A stretch of 64,000 nucleotides of DNA from Unio delphinus (Eukaryota > Mollusca > Bivalvia > Unionida > Unionidae). Made by a program: the position numbers and the translations under genes. Shown one piece after another: positions 44,941 through 58,166 of this stretch (position 1 is the first letter of the stretch; every line of letters starts with the position of its first letter). Below the pieces are notes generated by a model, which searched no databases, had not been told where the DNA came from, and was given only the letters and a program-made list of their open reading frames with translations. The stretch covers positions 1,490,001 through 1,554,000 of the forward strand of contig JAQISU010000058.1 of the NCBI GenBank assembly GCA_029339505.1. Reading direction: 5' to 3'.

Positions 44941-46394
44941 AGAGAAACAATTGTCGTTAATTTGATTATTATTTACTCAAAAGTTGATTATTTTGTTCTT
45001 GTGCTTTCGTTGAAACTACAACAAGAACCACAACCGTAGCGTCTGCTCCTGATACCACAAAAAACTCTTTCAGTAACAACGCCAGCAGTTCTCTTTTGGA
45101 ACATATCGTAAATCGTTATCTTTTCATAGAGAGTAGCGTCTCCTGTACAGGAACCCAGGAACTATGATAACCAATTTTGTTTAACCTTACCTTGTGAAAG
45201 TTTGATGCATTTGTTACCAAACAGTACGTATTGGTCTTTCAGATCTTGCCTTATGATTGGATCACAAAAATTATTGGGAAGTAGCTTTGATAGAATACAT
45301 TCGTCATGCCCTCATTATCAGTGAAAACAATTTCATTGCTTATATCTTGAACAAAATGTGTTACGAATCGATGTTGAAGTAAGTAAGATAAAAAAGTGAA
45401 AAGTAAAAAAAAAAGTTTTGTAAAATTCAACAAATTATTTATGTCCCAAGAGTACAAAATGATAGTTTTAAAAAAAAACTTACGGTATTGCGAATAAAAT
45501 TCCACAATTTTTCACCTTAGCATTCCAGACACAAACCATACTAATTTAAAGTTCTGAATAAATATTAATCCAAATTAGGTCCGACGCTGCTTGCGTCTGT
45601 GATAACAAATCAGAAAAAAATACAGTCCGATGACATATCTTTTATTTGTATTTTGCTATAATTCCAAGTCTCTATTTCCAAGAATGTTACTTTTGTTTTT
45701 TAAAAAGAAAAAATACTTGAATTTAATAATTTGAACAAAATAAATTCCAAACCAAAAGAACTTCTGAAGACAACATTAATACAAGCTGATTCTGCTAAAT
45801 CGTATGCATGGATGAAAATTGTTTTCCAGAAACGAGACAATATAGTCTTGATTTTGACTTCAGGTCACAATTACAATTTTCCAAATAAAACAACTTTTTT
45901 CCTAATGGAAAATAGACTTCTTTAAAGTTCTTAATGTTTACCAAAAATGTTAGCTATAATTAGGTGTGTGTTACTAAAATTCTAATTATAAACTGGATAA
46001 TGACAGGTACATCATGAAAAGTGCAGGGGAATCGCAATAGCCTAGACCCAGACAAAAATAACAGATACACATCTATTAATTATTTTAGCTATGAGTTAGT
46101 TTTTTTTACAGCATAAAATGAAACAATTAAAAACGCATTAATTCAGGCCAAGCAGAAAATAAACTTGACTTTAGACGAGGTAAAGTGCAACATACAACGT
46201 TACCAAGGGTGCAACGATGGCATTGCTTTTCCGAGACTTAGGAACATGTTATGTAAGGTGGTCTCAGATTTTCACTTTACTGCTACCATATATGTTATTC
46301 ACTCACTATAAGCAAATGTTCTGTATGTATTGCTTAGTATGTGTGTATGCTGAACAGTTGGTTTTGGTACTATTCAAAAAGACTGTTGATTGGT
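44941..46394. other. AT-rich intergenic sequence
   Basis: No gene, RNA gene or clear repeat was found. Reading frames here are short and of low complexity. Confidence 0.5.
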
Positions 46395-46805
46395 TAGTTG
46401 GGATGATCGTTAGTTGGTAGATTTGGATGCTGGTCTTTAAGACCGAGTTGATTAGTAGGCATGCGGGATGGTATGTAGATGTATTGTCATTAGAAACGGG
46501 TGCTGGTCGGTAACACTATGACTTGGTTAGCAAGGAAAGGCAGTTGATTAGGGATTACATGTTAGCATAATTATCCATACGTTTAATAATGGCCCTTATG
46601 TGTATGTACCAGTTAGCAGAATGTGTGTGTTGTCAGTAACATTGTATTGATTAGTTAGCTTCTACGATGTGGAAGCTAGTCAGTAACACTGGTTATTATT
46701 TAGTAAATGTGGGTGCTGTTTGATAAGACCGTGTTGTTGGTCATTAGATTCGATGATAGCTGGTAAGTGCTGATTAAAAGAGATGGGTGCTGGTCAATAA
46801 AATGG
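46395..46805. repeat. Degenerate tandem repeat (GGTGCTGGTCRGTAACACTG family)
   Basis: Variants of GGGTGCTGGTCGGTAACACT, GTTGATTAGTTAG and GATTAGTAGGCATG recur at 60-80 bp steps with many substitutions. They lead directly into the 36-bp minisatellite and share the GTGCTGGTCAATAAA phrase at its left border. Confidence 0.6.
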
Positions 46806-47683
46806 TGTATGTTTTTAACATTAAATTTACCCTTGTTCCTATATATGTTTTTAACATTAAATTTACCCTTGTTCCTATATATGTTTTTAACATTAAATTT
46901 ACCCTTGTTCCTATATATGTTTTTAACATTAAATTCACCCTTGTTCCTATATATGTTTTTAACATTAAATTTACCCTTGTTCCTATATGTTTTTAACATT
47001 AAATTTACCCTTGTTCCTATATATGTTTTTAACATTAAATTTACCCTTGTTCCTATATATGTTTTTAACATTAAATTTACCCTTGTTCCTATATATGTTT
47101 TTAACATTAAATTTACCCTTGTTCTTATATATGTTTTTAACATTAAATTTACCCTTGTTCCTATATATGTTTTTAACATTAAATTTACCCTTGTTCCTAT
47201 ATATGTTTTTTACATTAAATTTACCCTTGTTCCTATATATGTTTTTAACATTAAATTTACCCTCGTTCCTATATATGTTTTTAACATTAAATTTACCCTT
47301 GTTCCTATATATGTTTTTAACATTAAATTTACCCTTGTTCCTATATATGTTTTTAACATTAAATTTACCTAAGCTTGTTCCTATATATGTTTTTAACATT
47401 AAATTTACCCTTGTTCCTATACATGTTTTTAACATTAAATTTACCCTTGTTCCTATATATGTTTTTAACATTAAATTTACCCTTGTTCCTATATATGTTT
47501 TTAACATTAAATTTACCCTTGTTCCTATATATGTTTTTAACATTAAATTTACCCTTGTTCCTATATGTTTTTAACATTAAATTTACCCTTGTTCCTATAT
47601 ATGTTTTTAACATTAAATTTACCCTTGTTCCTATATATGTTTTTAACATTAAATTTACCCTTGTTCCTATATATGTTTTTATA
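46806..47683. repeat. 36-bp minisatellite, ~24 copies
   Basis: The unit ATGTTTTTAACATTAAATTT followed by ACCCTTGTTCCTATAT is repeated head to tail with little variation. A few copies are 34 bp (about 46,980 and 47,560), and one copy near 47,370 has a CTAAG variant. Because 36 is a multiple of three and the unit lacks stops in several frames, long reading frames (Leu/Phe-rich on plus, Asn/Lys-rich on minus) arise on both strands. They are not genes. Confidence 0.97.
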
Positions 47684-48395
47684 TTGGAGCTTAATGCTAG
47701 ATTCCACTTGTCCCAATACAGTTTCATAATATTAAACCTTTCGTCATCTTCGATTTAGTTTTTGTTGTTGTTGTTTTTGTCACATATCACTTTCTCCAGT
47801 CCATATAATGTCCCATAATATTTTTGCAAATGGACATCTTTAACTTGCATTTTTCCCTTGTCATCTTTTTGAAAACGGATTCGTGATATTAATTCAAATT
47901 GTCCCAATAGTTTATTGTGTCCCCATTCATTCCCCGATTAGTACTTTTGCCAGATTCTGTGGCTGTGATGTTACATTCTGAAAAAATAGTGACCCATTAT
48001 TAAACAGGAAACATACATGCATATAGCACTGAAGACTTTTTTTGTCCATATTTGTGACTCACAAGGAACTCAGCATTTTCAACACACATGGTGTATGGTG
48101 GTGCAAAAAACTTACGTTCGGTTTTTATTTAATTATTCCTTGCACGTTAAATCGATAACATTGCATGGATATACTTTATTATTCTTCAGAAATATTAAGT
48201 TAGTGGAATGAAACCAATAGCTAAATATTATTAGAAACTGATTGCTATATCATTTTACTACGATTATAGTACCTACCATTGGTCTTTTTGTTTCAATGGT
48301 ATATTTAATAAAAAATCTACTACGCAACCGGTCTTATAATTATTAATGATATAAATATTGAATAGTGGACAAGTCTGAATTTCATTCGTGTCAAG
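47684..48395. other. Upstream region of the SRP68 gene
   Basis: AT-rich, with no repeat or reading frame of note. It should contain the SRP68 promoter. No TATA box or CpG island can be asserted by eye. Confidence 0.4.
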
Positions 48396-48495
48396 ATGGC
48401 GGACACAGTGACAGGCATGGCTTCGGAGGAGGTGTCAGTGAACTCTAAATCTAATGGTGAAATTATTGGCCAGAAAGAAACTTTTACAGTAGAAA
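48396..48495 (+). CDS. SRP68: SRP68 exon 1 (start codon)
   Basis: SRP68 is a core protein of the signal recognition particle. With SRP72 it binds the SRP RNA in the cytoplasm and is needed for elongation arrest and targeting of secretory proteins to the ER. The exon opens AAGATGGCGGAC, a good animal start context, and encodes MADTVTGMASEEVSVNSKSN followed by a short polar tail, the variable N-terminus of the family. It ends TAGAAA before GTATGT, in phase 1. Joining all five visible exons gives one continuous frame of about 187 residues covering the N-terminal RNA-binding region. The gene continues past the window. Its introns are large and full of transposons. Confidence 0.85.
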
Positions 48496-48982
48496 GTATG
48501 TCGATATTATAACTTGATTCATAAAATCAATTTGAAAAAAATATGAAGGCACTTTTGTGTTGCTGTACATATCCTACATGAATGTTTCTTGCCAGATTCT
48601 CCATATGTTCTGTGTACAACCAACTTTCGGATACGTTAAAAGTCTGTAATTCGTGCGCTATAATATATTAATTGCAATAGAAGGAATATGTAAATCATAA
48701 TTTACAATGCTGTTAAACATGCATGATATTTAAAGTCTTGGAAGCAAAGAGTTTTTTTCGGAATAGTATTTGCCGGCAACTGGAATTGATCTCTTTGACT
48801 TTCTGTTAAAAGCGATCATTTTAATTTCAAATAACGTATGTTGTTCCTCAGTAATCAGCTGCAAACTAGGTGTTATATGTAGTTATTTCATCGTTATTAA
48901 TGTTGAAAACAGCACGTTTTCATTCATTATGGACTAGGTTTGTATTTTGTTGTAGGGTTTAACGCCATTTTAATTTTTTCAG

Positions 48983-49200
48983 CACACGATAGGGTGGTAT
49001 ACATTGCGACCAGTATTAATGGTGGAGGAAGAACCCGGGATAACCACCGACCCACGAGAAGCTACTGGCAAGCTTTCTCACATACCCACATTGACTGAAT
49101 CTGAAACTCTAACCCATGCACTGCTTGATGCAGACAGGTGAGATGGCAGTGATCCGTAATGGAGTGCGATTTAGACCACTCTGGGCCCCAACTAGGTTTG
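48983..49200. mobile_element. Short dispersed repeat (SINE-like body) in SRP68 intron 1
   Basis: Phrases such as GGTGGAGGAAGAACCCGGGA, ACCACCGACCCACGAGAAGC and TACTGGCAAGCTTTCTCACA resemble a short dispersed repeat seen widely in mollusc and other invertebrate DNA. No A/B box is evident, so it is either a SINE body or a small DNA element. Recognition is from general familiarity. Confidence 0.4.
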
Positions 49201-50209
49201 TGTTAGTCCTTTAGTTGCTGACATTTATGATGTGGGTGTCAAGGTCTTACAATCTAAATAACAGGGCTGTGTAGCATGTTTTTATATATCGACTTTGTTA
49301 TGAAATTCAAATTTTCAGGAATATTCACACAACTGGCAACTAAAATAACAACACTCATCTACAATGTTCCTGAAATCCATCCATTGAAATGACTTGTTTG
49401 TTTACATTATAATTTTCCTCTCTTCTTTCATCACGTATATTAATCAGTGGAAGATTATATAATCAAGTATTATCAATCCTTGGTTCTTATTTATAGATAA
49501 TAAAAATTACTTTGCATTTGCCACAGTACATGTGGTCATCATGGATTGGCCATGTGAATGCTCATAGTGTGACAGATTAAGTTTTATTGCCCCAATTAGA
49601 ATGTCACATTAGTATAATTACATAATATTGGCAGTCCAATACATTGTCTAGAACTTGCCTTTCGGTTCAGCTACACTTATACAACACCATTTAATATTCA
49701 AAGGCTCACCTGTTGAAATGCATTCATTTACTTGTAATATATGAATAATTCATTTCCAAGCAATGGCTGCTGGGACTGTTTAAGCACTTTAGACAAATAC
49801 TGCAAAACTGTACCCTAGTGTCAGGCAGTTATTATTGATCAGTTTAACCAATATTATCTTTTTAGAAGTTGACATGGATACAAGTATAACTTTTGTCACC
49901 AAAGAACATGGATCCAAAATGCATATTTATACAGGGTTTAGAAATTGGTCCAATGATGTGAAATTATTGCACAGAATTGACCAAATAGCACAGAATCATT
50001 AGGAACCAGAAATAAAGGTTGAAGTCATATGAATGAATTTTGGACTAGTATAGTTAAAAGCCATAATAAATTAACATAAAATAAGTCAGGTCATTGAGTA
50101 TATGCAGAGGAATTATTGAATGTTATTTTATTTGTTTTTTTGAATCCATTTTTCTTCAGAAGATAGAGCGTTTTTCAGTGTAATCAATGGAACCTTTTTT
50201 TATTTTTAG

Positions 50210-50276
50210 TTCTTCAGATAACAAAAGAAGCACAACAGCAACATGGTTTAAGACACGGTGATCACCAGCGATACAG
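50210..50276 (+). CDS. SRP68: SRP68 exon 2
   Basis: The exon lies between TATTTTTAG and GTACAG and is 67 bp, entering in phase 1 and leaving in phase 2. It encodes ILQITKEAQQQHGLRHGDHQ and RYR. The Q-Q-x-H-G-L-R-H-G-D segment is the hallmark start of the conserved SRP68 RNA-binding domain. Confidence 0.95.
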
Positions 50277-50782
50277 GTACAGTTTTACTTCATGTATAAC
50301 ACTTTATTGAAAACACCCTCAAATCTTTCACCAGGGAAAGGGAATTGCTGCCAATCCCATAGCCTATGGCATGCTTCAGTATTATTGGATTTTCTCCTGG
50401 AGCATGGCTTGGAAACTTTAGATCCCCACCCTCTGCCCACATATATGCAAAATGCAGTTGTGGATTCAGCTCAGGCCTTACGTCATTCCTCTGGAGAAGG
50501 GGGCTTGCCTTGACTTGAAACTAAAGAGACACATTTTCAGCATTACAACTTTGTCACCATGATTAGGCCAAGCTTTGAAGCAGTAAATATGCAGTGGCAT
50601 GCCATTGACCTAATTTACATTATAATTTGGTGGTGTATGCTGCACAACTTTATGGTGATGGAATTACTGTATAAATATTGAAAAATTTCTGATAAGATTT
50701 TATTTCGAAACCACTGTGTATGTTGAGCAATTTCTGTTCGCATATATAACAAAATATGTCACGGAAACATCAGAATACAATA

Positions 50783-51040
50783 CCACTCCCCTAGCCTATT
50801 GGTTAGAGTGTCCGCCGCTGAAGCAGGAGGGTCGTAGGTTTGATCCACTGCTGAGTCATATGACAGTTGCCTCGCTTGCCGCTCAGCATTAAGAGCTTAG
50901 TGTTAGGACTGGTCGGCCTGGAGTCATGATGTGACTGGGTGGGACATCATGCTACATATCTGCTGCATGATGCACCAGTGCTAGACATCACTATAATCTG
51001 CCTCACTGCAGACATCATAGTGATATGACTGAAAAATTGT
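50783..51040 (+). mobile_element. tRNA-derived SINE in SRP68 intron 2
   Basis: An A-box-like TAGCCTATTGGTTAGAG (50,792-50,808) and a B-box GGTTTGATCC (50,837-50,846) form a tRNA-like head with CGCTGAAGCAGGAGGGTCGT between them. A ~190-bp body follows with GCCGCTCAGCATTAAGAGC and GCTGCATGATGCACCAGTG. Borders are approximate. Confidence 0.75.
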
Positions 51041-51503
51041 TAATGCTAGCTAAAAATCCTAATCATACCCTCAGAATACAATTTTCAGCAATCTAAAATA
51101 ATGTTATATAAGTTTTCAATTTTAGTTATGCCTAAATAATTTGTCACACCATTTATAACACTGGGACAAACTTGGGTTCCATTTTTAGTATATCCCAGTT
51201 TAGTAAACATTAATAAAATTGTGCAGATTTATTCCAAACAAAATTAGTTTGTAATTATGTTTATTTATCTTAGTTTGTCTCTAATGTAAACCAAGATTCA
51301 GAATGTTTTACAGCAGATATATAAAACATAGGACCATGTATTTTAAGTGTGAGTATGTTTGACTCTCAAGGCTCATGCAGAATGAAGATATTACAAAGAA
51401 TTCATTTTCAGGATTTTATTTCTATTATAGTATTAGCTGGTAACTATATAACGAATGACTTTATTGAATACCAGCTTTATATTTCTGCATGTATCTATTA
51501 CAG

Positions 51504-51617
51504 GAGTTACTGTTCCCGCAGAATTAGGCGCATAAGAAAGTCTCTTCATTTTCCACTAGGAGACAAAAGACGAGTTACACCTAAAAAGATCACAGTTGAG
51601 ATTCTGAAGGATGTCCG
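51504..51617 (+). CDS. SRP68: SRP68 exon 3
   Basis: The exon is 114 bp, between TTACAG and GTATGT, phase 2 on both sides. It encodes SYCSRRIRRIRKSLHFPLGD and KRRVTPKKITVEILKDV, the Arg/Lys-rich RNA-binding stretch. Confidence 0.95.
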
Positions 51618-52189
51618 GTATGTAAAAACGGAGTACCATAATATAGACACAAGTATAATTTCTCTTTGACCTTCCAATGGGTCAAAGGTATTTTGCATGT
51701 CAGATCATTCTGAAGGGGTGCATTGTTGTCAAGTGTCCAATTATATTTTTCCTGTAATTTGGAGCTGAATTTTGAGTAATTTTTGTGTCAAAATCTGTTT
51801 TTTAATGGGGAAAAAAATTAAATGAAAATTTTCTTGCAATATTCTGTTAGAATGGGCACCTGATTCCATTCTTTAATTAAATCTATTGCATGTATTCAGG
51901 GATGTATAGTGCTAAATATGATTGGTTAATTTGAAATTGATGCTATCATGCCAGTCTTTAACATTATTTGATTGTGCTGCCTTTTAAGTTTATTGTGTAG
52001 AAATGGAAAGCGGAAGGTTCAGTTTTCTCCAGCAAAGAAAGGAAAGCAACTGAATGGACATTTATGCCTTCATGTTTATATTTGTGAAAGCATCTAGTAA
52101 AGAAGAAAACTTTGCTTATTGTATGAATGTAATTTTGCTTTTAAACATAGAGGTGCCCATGACATAAAATAGCACAAACAAGCTAATAA

Positions 52190-52515
52190 ACATTGCTTGC
52201 TGCTTCATCATCAATAGAGAATACTTTGATCTAATTTGATGGAATTTTTTAATAAATTTCTGTTAGAAAGGAACCTTTATCTTTCAGTTGTTAATGATGC
52301 TGGTGAATTATTTTGCAAATGTTTTCCTGACAGTAAAATCGCAAATGATTACTCATTTTTAAGAATGAATACAGTCATTTTATGTTACGACTTCTTTCTA
52401 TACCACCCTCTGATGCTGATTGTGAGCGAACTTTTAGCTCTGTAAAAACACAGTTGCACATAATTCAAATCATCAATGAAAGATGGTACATGGGAATCAA
52501 TAATTGAATGTGTGG
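52190..52515 (+). pseudogene. Internally deleted hAT transposase relic in SRP68 intron 3
   Basis: FFNKFLLERNLYLSVVNDAG and LFCKCFPDSKIANDYSF match the corresponding part of the hAT transposase at 58.84-59.64 kb. Shortly afterwards comes a dimerisation-domain fragment in another frame (DADCERTFSSVKTQL). The middle is missing and frames are broken, so this is an old deleted copy of the same or a sister family. Confidence 0.7.
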
Positions 52516-52954
52516 AAATAACATCCTGTGTCTGATGGCTTACTCAGAAGGTGCAACACATGCATCTTTCACATTAATAATTAACCAAATTATTGTGCAG
52601 CTTTATTGATGTTTGTAAATGTTAGACATGCATTCAAGTTTAAAATAAAACTATTTGTTCCTGAAAGTCAGTATTTTTGTCATAAGCATTTGGTATATTT
52701 GTTTTCTGGGGTTTGCAGCTACAGGGGTGACTTGTCATTGCTGAATCAGAGCTTTTCTTTTGGGGCAAAAACATTACTGGATAGTTATTGATAATAAATG
52801 CAGAGATAAAATCAATGCAAAATACAATTATTTTATTTAGTGAAATATGTCACAAATAAATTGGCAACTTAAATGTATCTATTATAAATATATGGATTCT
52901 ATTATAGGTATATATAAGTAGATATAGATAGATAACTCAGAATTATCTGATTCA

Positions 52955-53160
52955 CAATATCACATAATATATTAATTCCACATCATAAAATGAACAGCGA
53001 CAGTCAATTCCACAAATTTGCAATTCACAATATCCCATAGTGTTAATTCCACATCTTAAAAATGAATGGTGAAAGTCATTTCCACACGTTTGCGATTCAC
53101 AATATCCCACAATATGTCAATTCCACACATTTGCGATTCACAGTGTCCTAGAAAGTCACA
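52955..53160. repeat. Degenerate tandem repeat in SRP68 intron 3
   Basis: Three imperfect units of about 65 bp each contain AGTCAATTCCACAAATTTGC or variants, followed by ATTCACAATATCCCA. It ends at about 53,155. Confidence 0.75.
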
Positions 53161-53478
53161 ATCTAATGTCATCTGGTACAAAGCCTTAGAATTAATCCTT
53201 ATTATCTGGTGTGATATCAATGGATACAAATTAAACTTTAAACCAATCCTTACAATCTAGCTTTTAAGATAACTAGTGGTTGAAATAATGCCAATGCAGT
53301 GGAAAGATCACAGTCCTCTTAAGTTCATCTACAGACATACCTCAGATTATTTCTTGAAGTTGTAAATCTTCCTTGAATATTAGGGGAAACCATATGATCT
53401 CTTTTTTTATGGCTTCCTTTATTCCAAGAATTCCCCAGAACAATTCCATGAAAAATAAAATTCATCCTCTGCCTGCAG

Positions 53479-53674
53479 CTATCTTCACCTGATATTATTT
53501 GAGGCTGAGAGGGCCTGGGGCTTTGCCATGCAGCTTAAGACTGAAGCCAATACAGAGCCGAGGAAGAAGTTCCACATGATCAGTCGACTCAGAAAGGCTG
53601 CTCAGCATGCAGAGGAACTCCACAGTCTCTGTGAAACTGACAGATGTGATGCTCAGACAAAATTAGAGTCACAG
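53479..53674 (+). CDS. SRP68: SRP68 exon 4
   Basis: The exon is 196 bp, between CCTGCAG and GTTGGT, entering in phase 2 and leaving in phase 0. It encodes YLHLILFEAERAWGFAMQLK, TEANTEPRKKFHMISRLRKA and AQHAEELHSLCE, the most conserved helical part of the SRP68 RNA-binding domain. Confidence 0.97.
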
Positions 53675-54015
53675 GTTGGTTAGAATTGTATTTTAATAAA
53701 ATCAAATCATACTTATGCATGTTGACTTGCAGACATTGGATATCTCTTTTAATCCAACAACTAAAAGTGAAATTATTTTTGTATGTTAACATCACTTTTA
53801 ACTAGTGTTGTTCCGATTATCGATTATAATCGATAATCAGTTGGTTGAGTGAACCAATTCGCCAATCGATTGTGAAACGCCATAATCGATTGCATGGTAA
53901 GGAAGACAACTGTGAAGCGCTTGGCACAGACTAGTTCAATCCCTTTGTTTGTTGGGAAGAAAACCGAGGATTCCGAACAAAATGTTAAAACCCCGCTAAA
54001 TATCATACACGTGCC

Positions 54016-57000
54016 ATGGATGAAAACGATCGCAAAATAATATATCCATATCCTGGAGGAAAAGCTCGTTCTCGTGTATGGACATATTTTGGATTTTACA
54101 AAATACAGGAGGGTCCACCGACAAAGGAGAATTTAGATACAACGAAGGTCATATGCAAACTCTGCAGAAAGGAATATGCAAACAAAGGTAGGTCCAGCTA
54201 TTCTCATTGAAATCAACGCGGGGATACATTTATTTTTGGCAAACACATTCTCCAATACATAGTGCAAAAAAATGAACAATATTCTAATTTTTTTGTAGTG
54301 CTACACGAAAACGAAATTATCATGTGATACGCGTTACATTTTAGGACTGTGGAACCATATTAGCCTTCCGATCCACAACAGTAAAGCTAAATTATTTATT
54401 CCCTTCATAACTTCCAAATATATAAACATACACCATAGTTAGATTTTTTTGGATAATTTGGAAACAAATAATGTCGTCAACGACGAATGCAATTATTAGG
54501 AGACAGAACAACCTCGTATAAAATAAATGAGTTGCACGCACGCACACGGAAAAACGTTTCATGGCATTCCAGTATCAAATATTTTAAATCAAGAATTTTA
54601 TTTTCATTAAATCATTTGTGTACTTTGTGCTTTCCTCTAATATAGCATGTGTTGTTGTTAAAATACTTCAAATTTCTTTTCATAATAAAGCTCCATGTCA
54701 TGATTATGATTGAAATACATAAATAATCACAAGATTATCCTGCTATTTAGGCATATATGATAATGACGGAAAAGTGATCTCTGAGGTTTGTTACAGATAT
54801 TCCCTGAGACATGTGACTATTTAAAAACATAAAATAACTTTTTAAAATGTTGCAGATTAATTTTAAAATATATATACAAATTTAATATTAATTTTAATCC
54901 TGATTTTCTTTAAATAATTTCATTCCATTCATTTAAGATACTTGTGCATAAAGAATTTGTTGTTTGCTCTATTTTCTTCTCAATATAAAAACATTTATTT
55001 CAAATACATTCCAGGCAATACTACAAATTTGGCCTTTCATCTTGATCATGACCATAAGGAAATGGGATCAGCGACAGCAAGAGGTGCTGATGTTTCCCTC
55101 CAGCCACCCAAACAGACTAAGATTGATGAACAATTTAAGAAGCCAACAGAAAGGATGTCAGCTACAAAGCAGAAAGAAATTGATGATGCACTCTTGAAAC
55201 TTATTGTTGGCAAAGTTCTTCTGCTAAGCCTTGTTGATCATACATATTTTAGAAACTTTGTGATGCTTCTTAATCCAAGGTAAGTTTTAAATGATAACAT
55301 TAAAAATTAGCAATATTTATTTAAACTGACAGTGAGAAAAGAAAAAAAGTGTGAATCCATTTAATTATAGATGTCAACACTGTTGAATTTTGAATTTTCA
55401 TACCTAAATTAAGCAGTATTTAATTAAATATAATGCTGTCCTGTCTAAATAAACATTAAATAAATTCATTGTTTTCACTATATTTAGACACAGTAAATAT
55501 TCCAAATACATGTCTTGTTTGACTACCATGACTAAATGTTTCAAACTTTACATTTTCAGGTATGAAATTCCAGGTCGTAAATTAGTGTCCTCCAAACTAG
55601 CTGAGAAGAAAGACCAGGCTGAGAAAAAAGTAAAAGAGGAACTACATGATGTTCTTGATATAGCTGTTACTCACGATGCATGGACTTCATTAAATACAGA
55701 AAGTTATAGTACAGTGACTGCACATTTTATTTCCAAAGATTGGGAATTGAAAAGTGTTGTCTTAGAAACACGAAAAGTTGAAGGTAGTCACACTGGGGAA
55801 AATATAAAAGAAAGCCTGTTGGCCACTCAGAGGCGATGGAATCTTCCAACACCAACTGGAGTAACTGATAATGCAGCCAATGAGATCACGGCTTTTGATT
55901 TACTTCAATGGACTCGATTTGGTTGTTATGGTCACAGATTCAACCTTATTGTGAAAAAAGCTTTAGCTATACCAGAACTGTCACGAATCATTGCAAAGGG
56001 GCGCAAACTGGTGACTTTTTTCCATCAAAGCACGAGCATAAATGATTTGTTAATGAGAAAGCAGCAGTTACTACTTGACATAGGTGCTAGAGGACACAAG
56101 CTCAAGATGGATGTTCCAACTAGATGGAATAGCACTCATGACATGCTTGAACGACTGCTTGAGCAAACACCTGCTATTATGGCTGTTATCAGTGACCCAA
56201 ACATAAGCAAGTCAGCAGCCGCAACATTGAAAAATTATGTCTATACATTTGACGAACAAGCATTGGTTGAAAAACTTGTGGAAGTTCTCTCACCGTTCCT
56301 GAATGCAACAGATAGTGTATGCAGAGACAAATCACCAACCCTTCATAAAGTTATCCTAATACTTCTTAAACTTACCAAATGTATAGAAACAAATGCTGAT
56401 GATCTACCTTCAATCGCTAAACTTAAAGATGTAATGAGACAAGAACTTGACAATAGTACACAGGACAAAGATCTAGCTCTGTTGGGCTGTTTATTGAATC
56501 ATACTATGAAGGATCTGGAGTTTCTATCTGACAGTGAGCGAGCAGATGGACATGCTCTGCTTTTGAAGGTTGCTCTTGATATGGCTGATGTTAAAGTGAA
56601 TGTCCAAGTGGAGCCAGGGACTAGTGATGAACAACCTTCAGACTCATTGCCACCTCTACCAATTGCACCATCACTACTAAATGTCAGAGATGACAACACT
56701 AAAACTGTGGTTACACTTAGTCCGCCAAACAAGAAAGCAAAGGTCAATGTTGACATGGATGATTGGTTGCAAGATGTTGTTTGCCTTGGTGAAAGTCAAC
56801 AGCCAATAACAGATGTCATCCACCAGGAGGTTTCTATATATCTAGTTGCTGCTCCATATGATACCAATCTCACAATGTTACAGTGGTGGAAACAAAACTG
56901 CCAGTTCTACCCCCATCTTAGCTTACTAGCTCGGAAGTACCTAAGTATTCCGGCATCATCAGTATCCAGTGAGAGGGTATTTAGTCTGGCTGGACATCTT

Positions 57001-57081
57001 GCCAGCAAGAAACGGGCTCGTTTAAGTTGTGACAATGTGGACCTGATAATATTCTTAAACAAAAACATTAACTATTGGTAA
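54016..57081 (+). CDS. hAT transposase, three exons, 652 aa
   Basis: Exon 1 is 54,016-54,187, exon 2 is 55,015-55,279 and exon 3 is 55,560-57,081; all introns are GT-AG and the joined frame is open to the TAA. A BED zinc finger spans the first intron: VWTYFGFYKIQEG, VICKLCRKEY, then FHLDHDH in exon 2. The catalytic region has the first Asp in VTHDAWTSLNTESYS, the second in GVTDNAANEI, and the CxxH motif in FGCYGHRFNLI. The C-terminal hATC dimerisation domain holds the Glu in SSVSSERVFSLAGHLASKKR. A nuclear cut-and-paste transposase is expected. The exon structure is inferred from splice consensus and domain continuity. Confidence 0.92.
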
Positions 57082-57401
57082 TTTGGTAGTGTCAGTGTAA
57101 CAAGCACAAGGAGAAACAGTATTCTGAAAAATGATTTTTGTGTTCAGCATTGCTCAAACATTACATGATTTTGCTGATAAATAGTTCAGTTAGTTTGAAA
57201 GTTTTTGTAATTGGTGTTCTTTTGTTTTGTTTAAACTGCTTTGATTGTAGTATTAGTAACTAATGACAAGCAAGAAAAACATTTCTTTCTATACTTTAAA
57301 CAATTGAAAAATCACATATGAATAAAAGTGTTCTGGGGGATTGTTAAGTCTTTCAGCTGCATAAAACTGATAAGCCAAAGAAAGTTGCTTTTGAGGTTAA
57401 A

Positions 57402-57505
<104 letters not shown>

Positions 57506-57682
57506 ACTTCTATACATTTTTTTTACATTTTAAACTTTTGAACAAAGATATAACTCTGTAACAACAAAAATTAAAACTTACTTGTAGAAAGTTAGCAGCC
57601 GATTATAATCGATTATCAGTAAGTTGTGTGCAACCGATGATCGATTATGAACTTCTAACCGATTCCCATCACTACTTTTAAC

Positions 57683-58166
57683 TAGGGGTACACATGTACA
57701 GCATGTTGATGCAATTTGCAATATACAGCCTATGCCATAGTACATTATTGATAGACATACCAACTTAATGGTCTTTTCCTGTTTTTTTGAAGGTCAGTGG
57801 TAGAGTAGTGACATTGATGTGTTGGCATCATGGTGGTATTTCTATTTTGCAGATCAGACAATTTATGCTTGTCATCTGTTCATGTGTCATTCCCATCCTT
57901 GACAAGCTTGAAGAAAATATTTCTGAGCAGATGTTGTTTTTGATTTTAATTCAGGCTCTTGGGCCATTTCACATGTCTAAATGTCTCTTTATCACCACAC
58001 CCTTTGTTTGTACTGAGCAAATGCCTTTAAAACATCTTATTTTATTTCTTGGCATAAATTTGGTAGTCATCTGTTCTATCATCAAAGCAGGAGAATTTTT
58101 GCAGTTTTCATCTGCAGGGAAACCCAGGTGTTTGGGTGGAGATGACAATCAAATTCATCACATTCT
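57683..58166. other. SRP68 intron 4 sequence between the two hAT elements
   Basis: No recognisable feature. A plus-strand frame across it has no family match I know. It ends with CATTCT at 58,161-58,166, the left flank repeat of the next element. Confidence 0.4.

Noticed and set aside
46700..47758. Long Leu/Phe-rich and Asn/Lys-rich frames on both strands
   Set aside because: They come from the 36-bp minisatellite whose unit has no stops in several frames.
54964..55197. Overlapping frame inside hAT exon 2
   Set aside because: Shadow of the spliced transposase frame.
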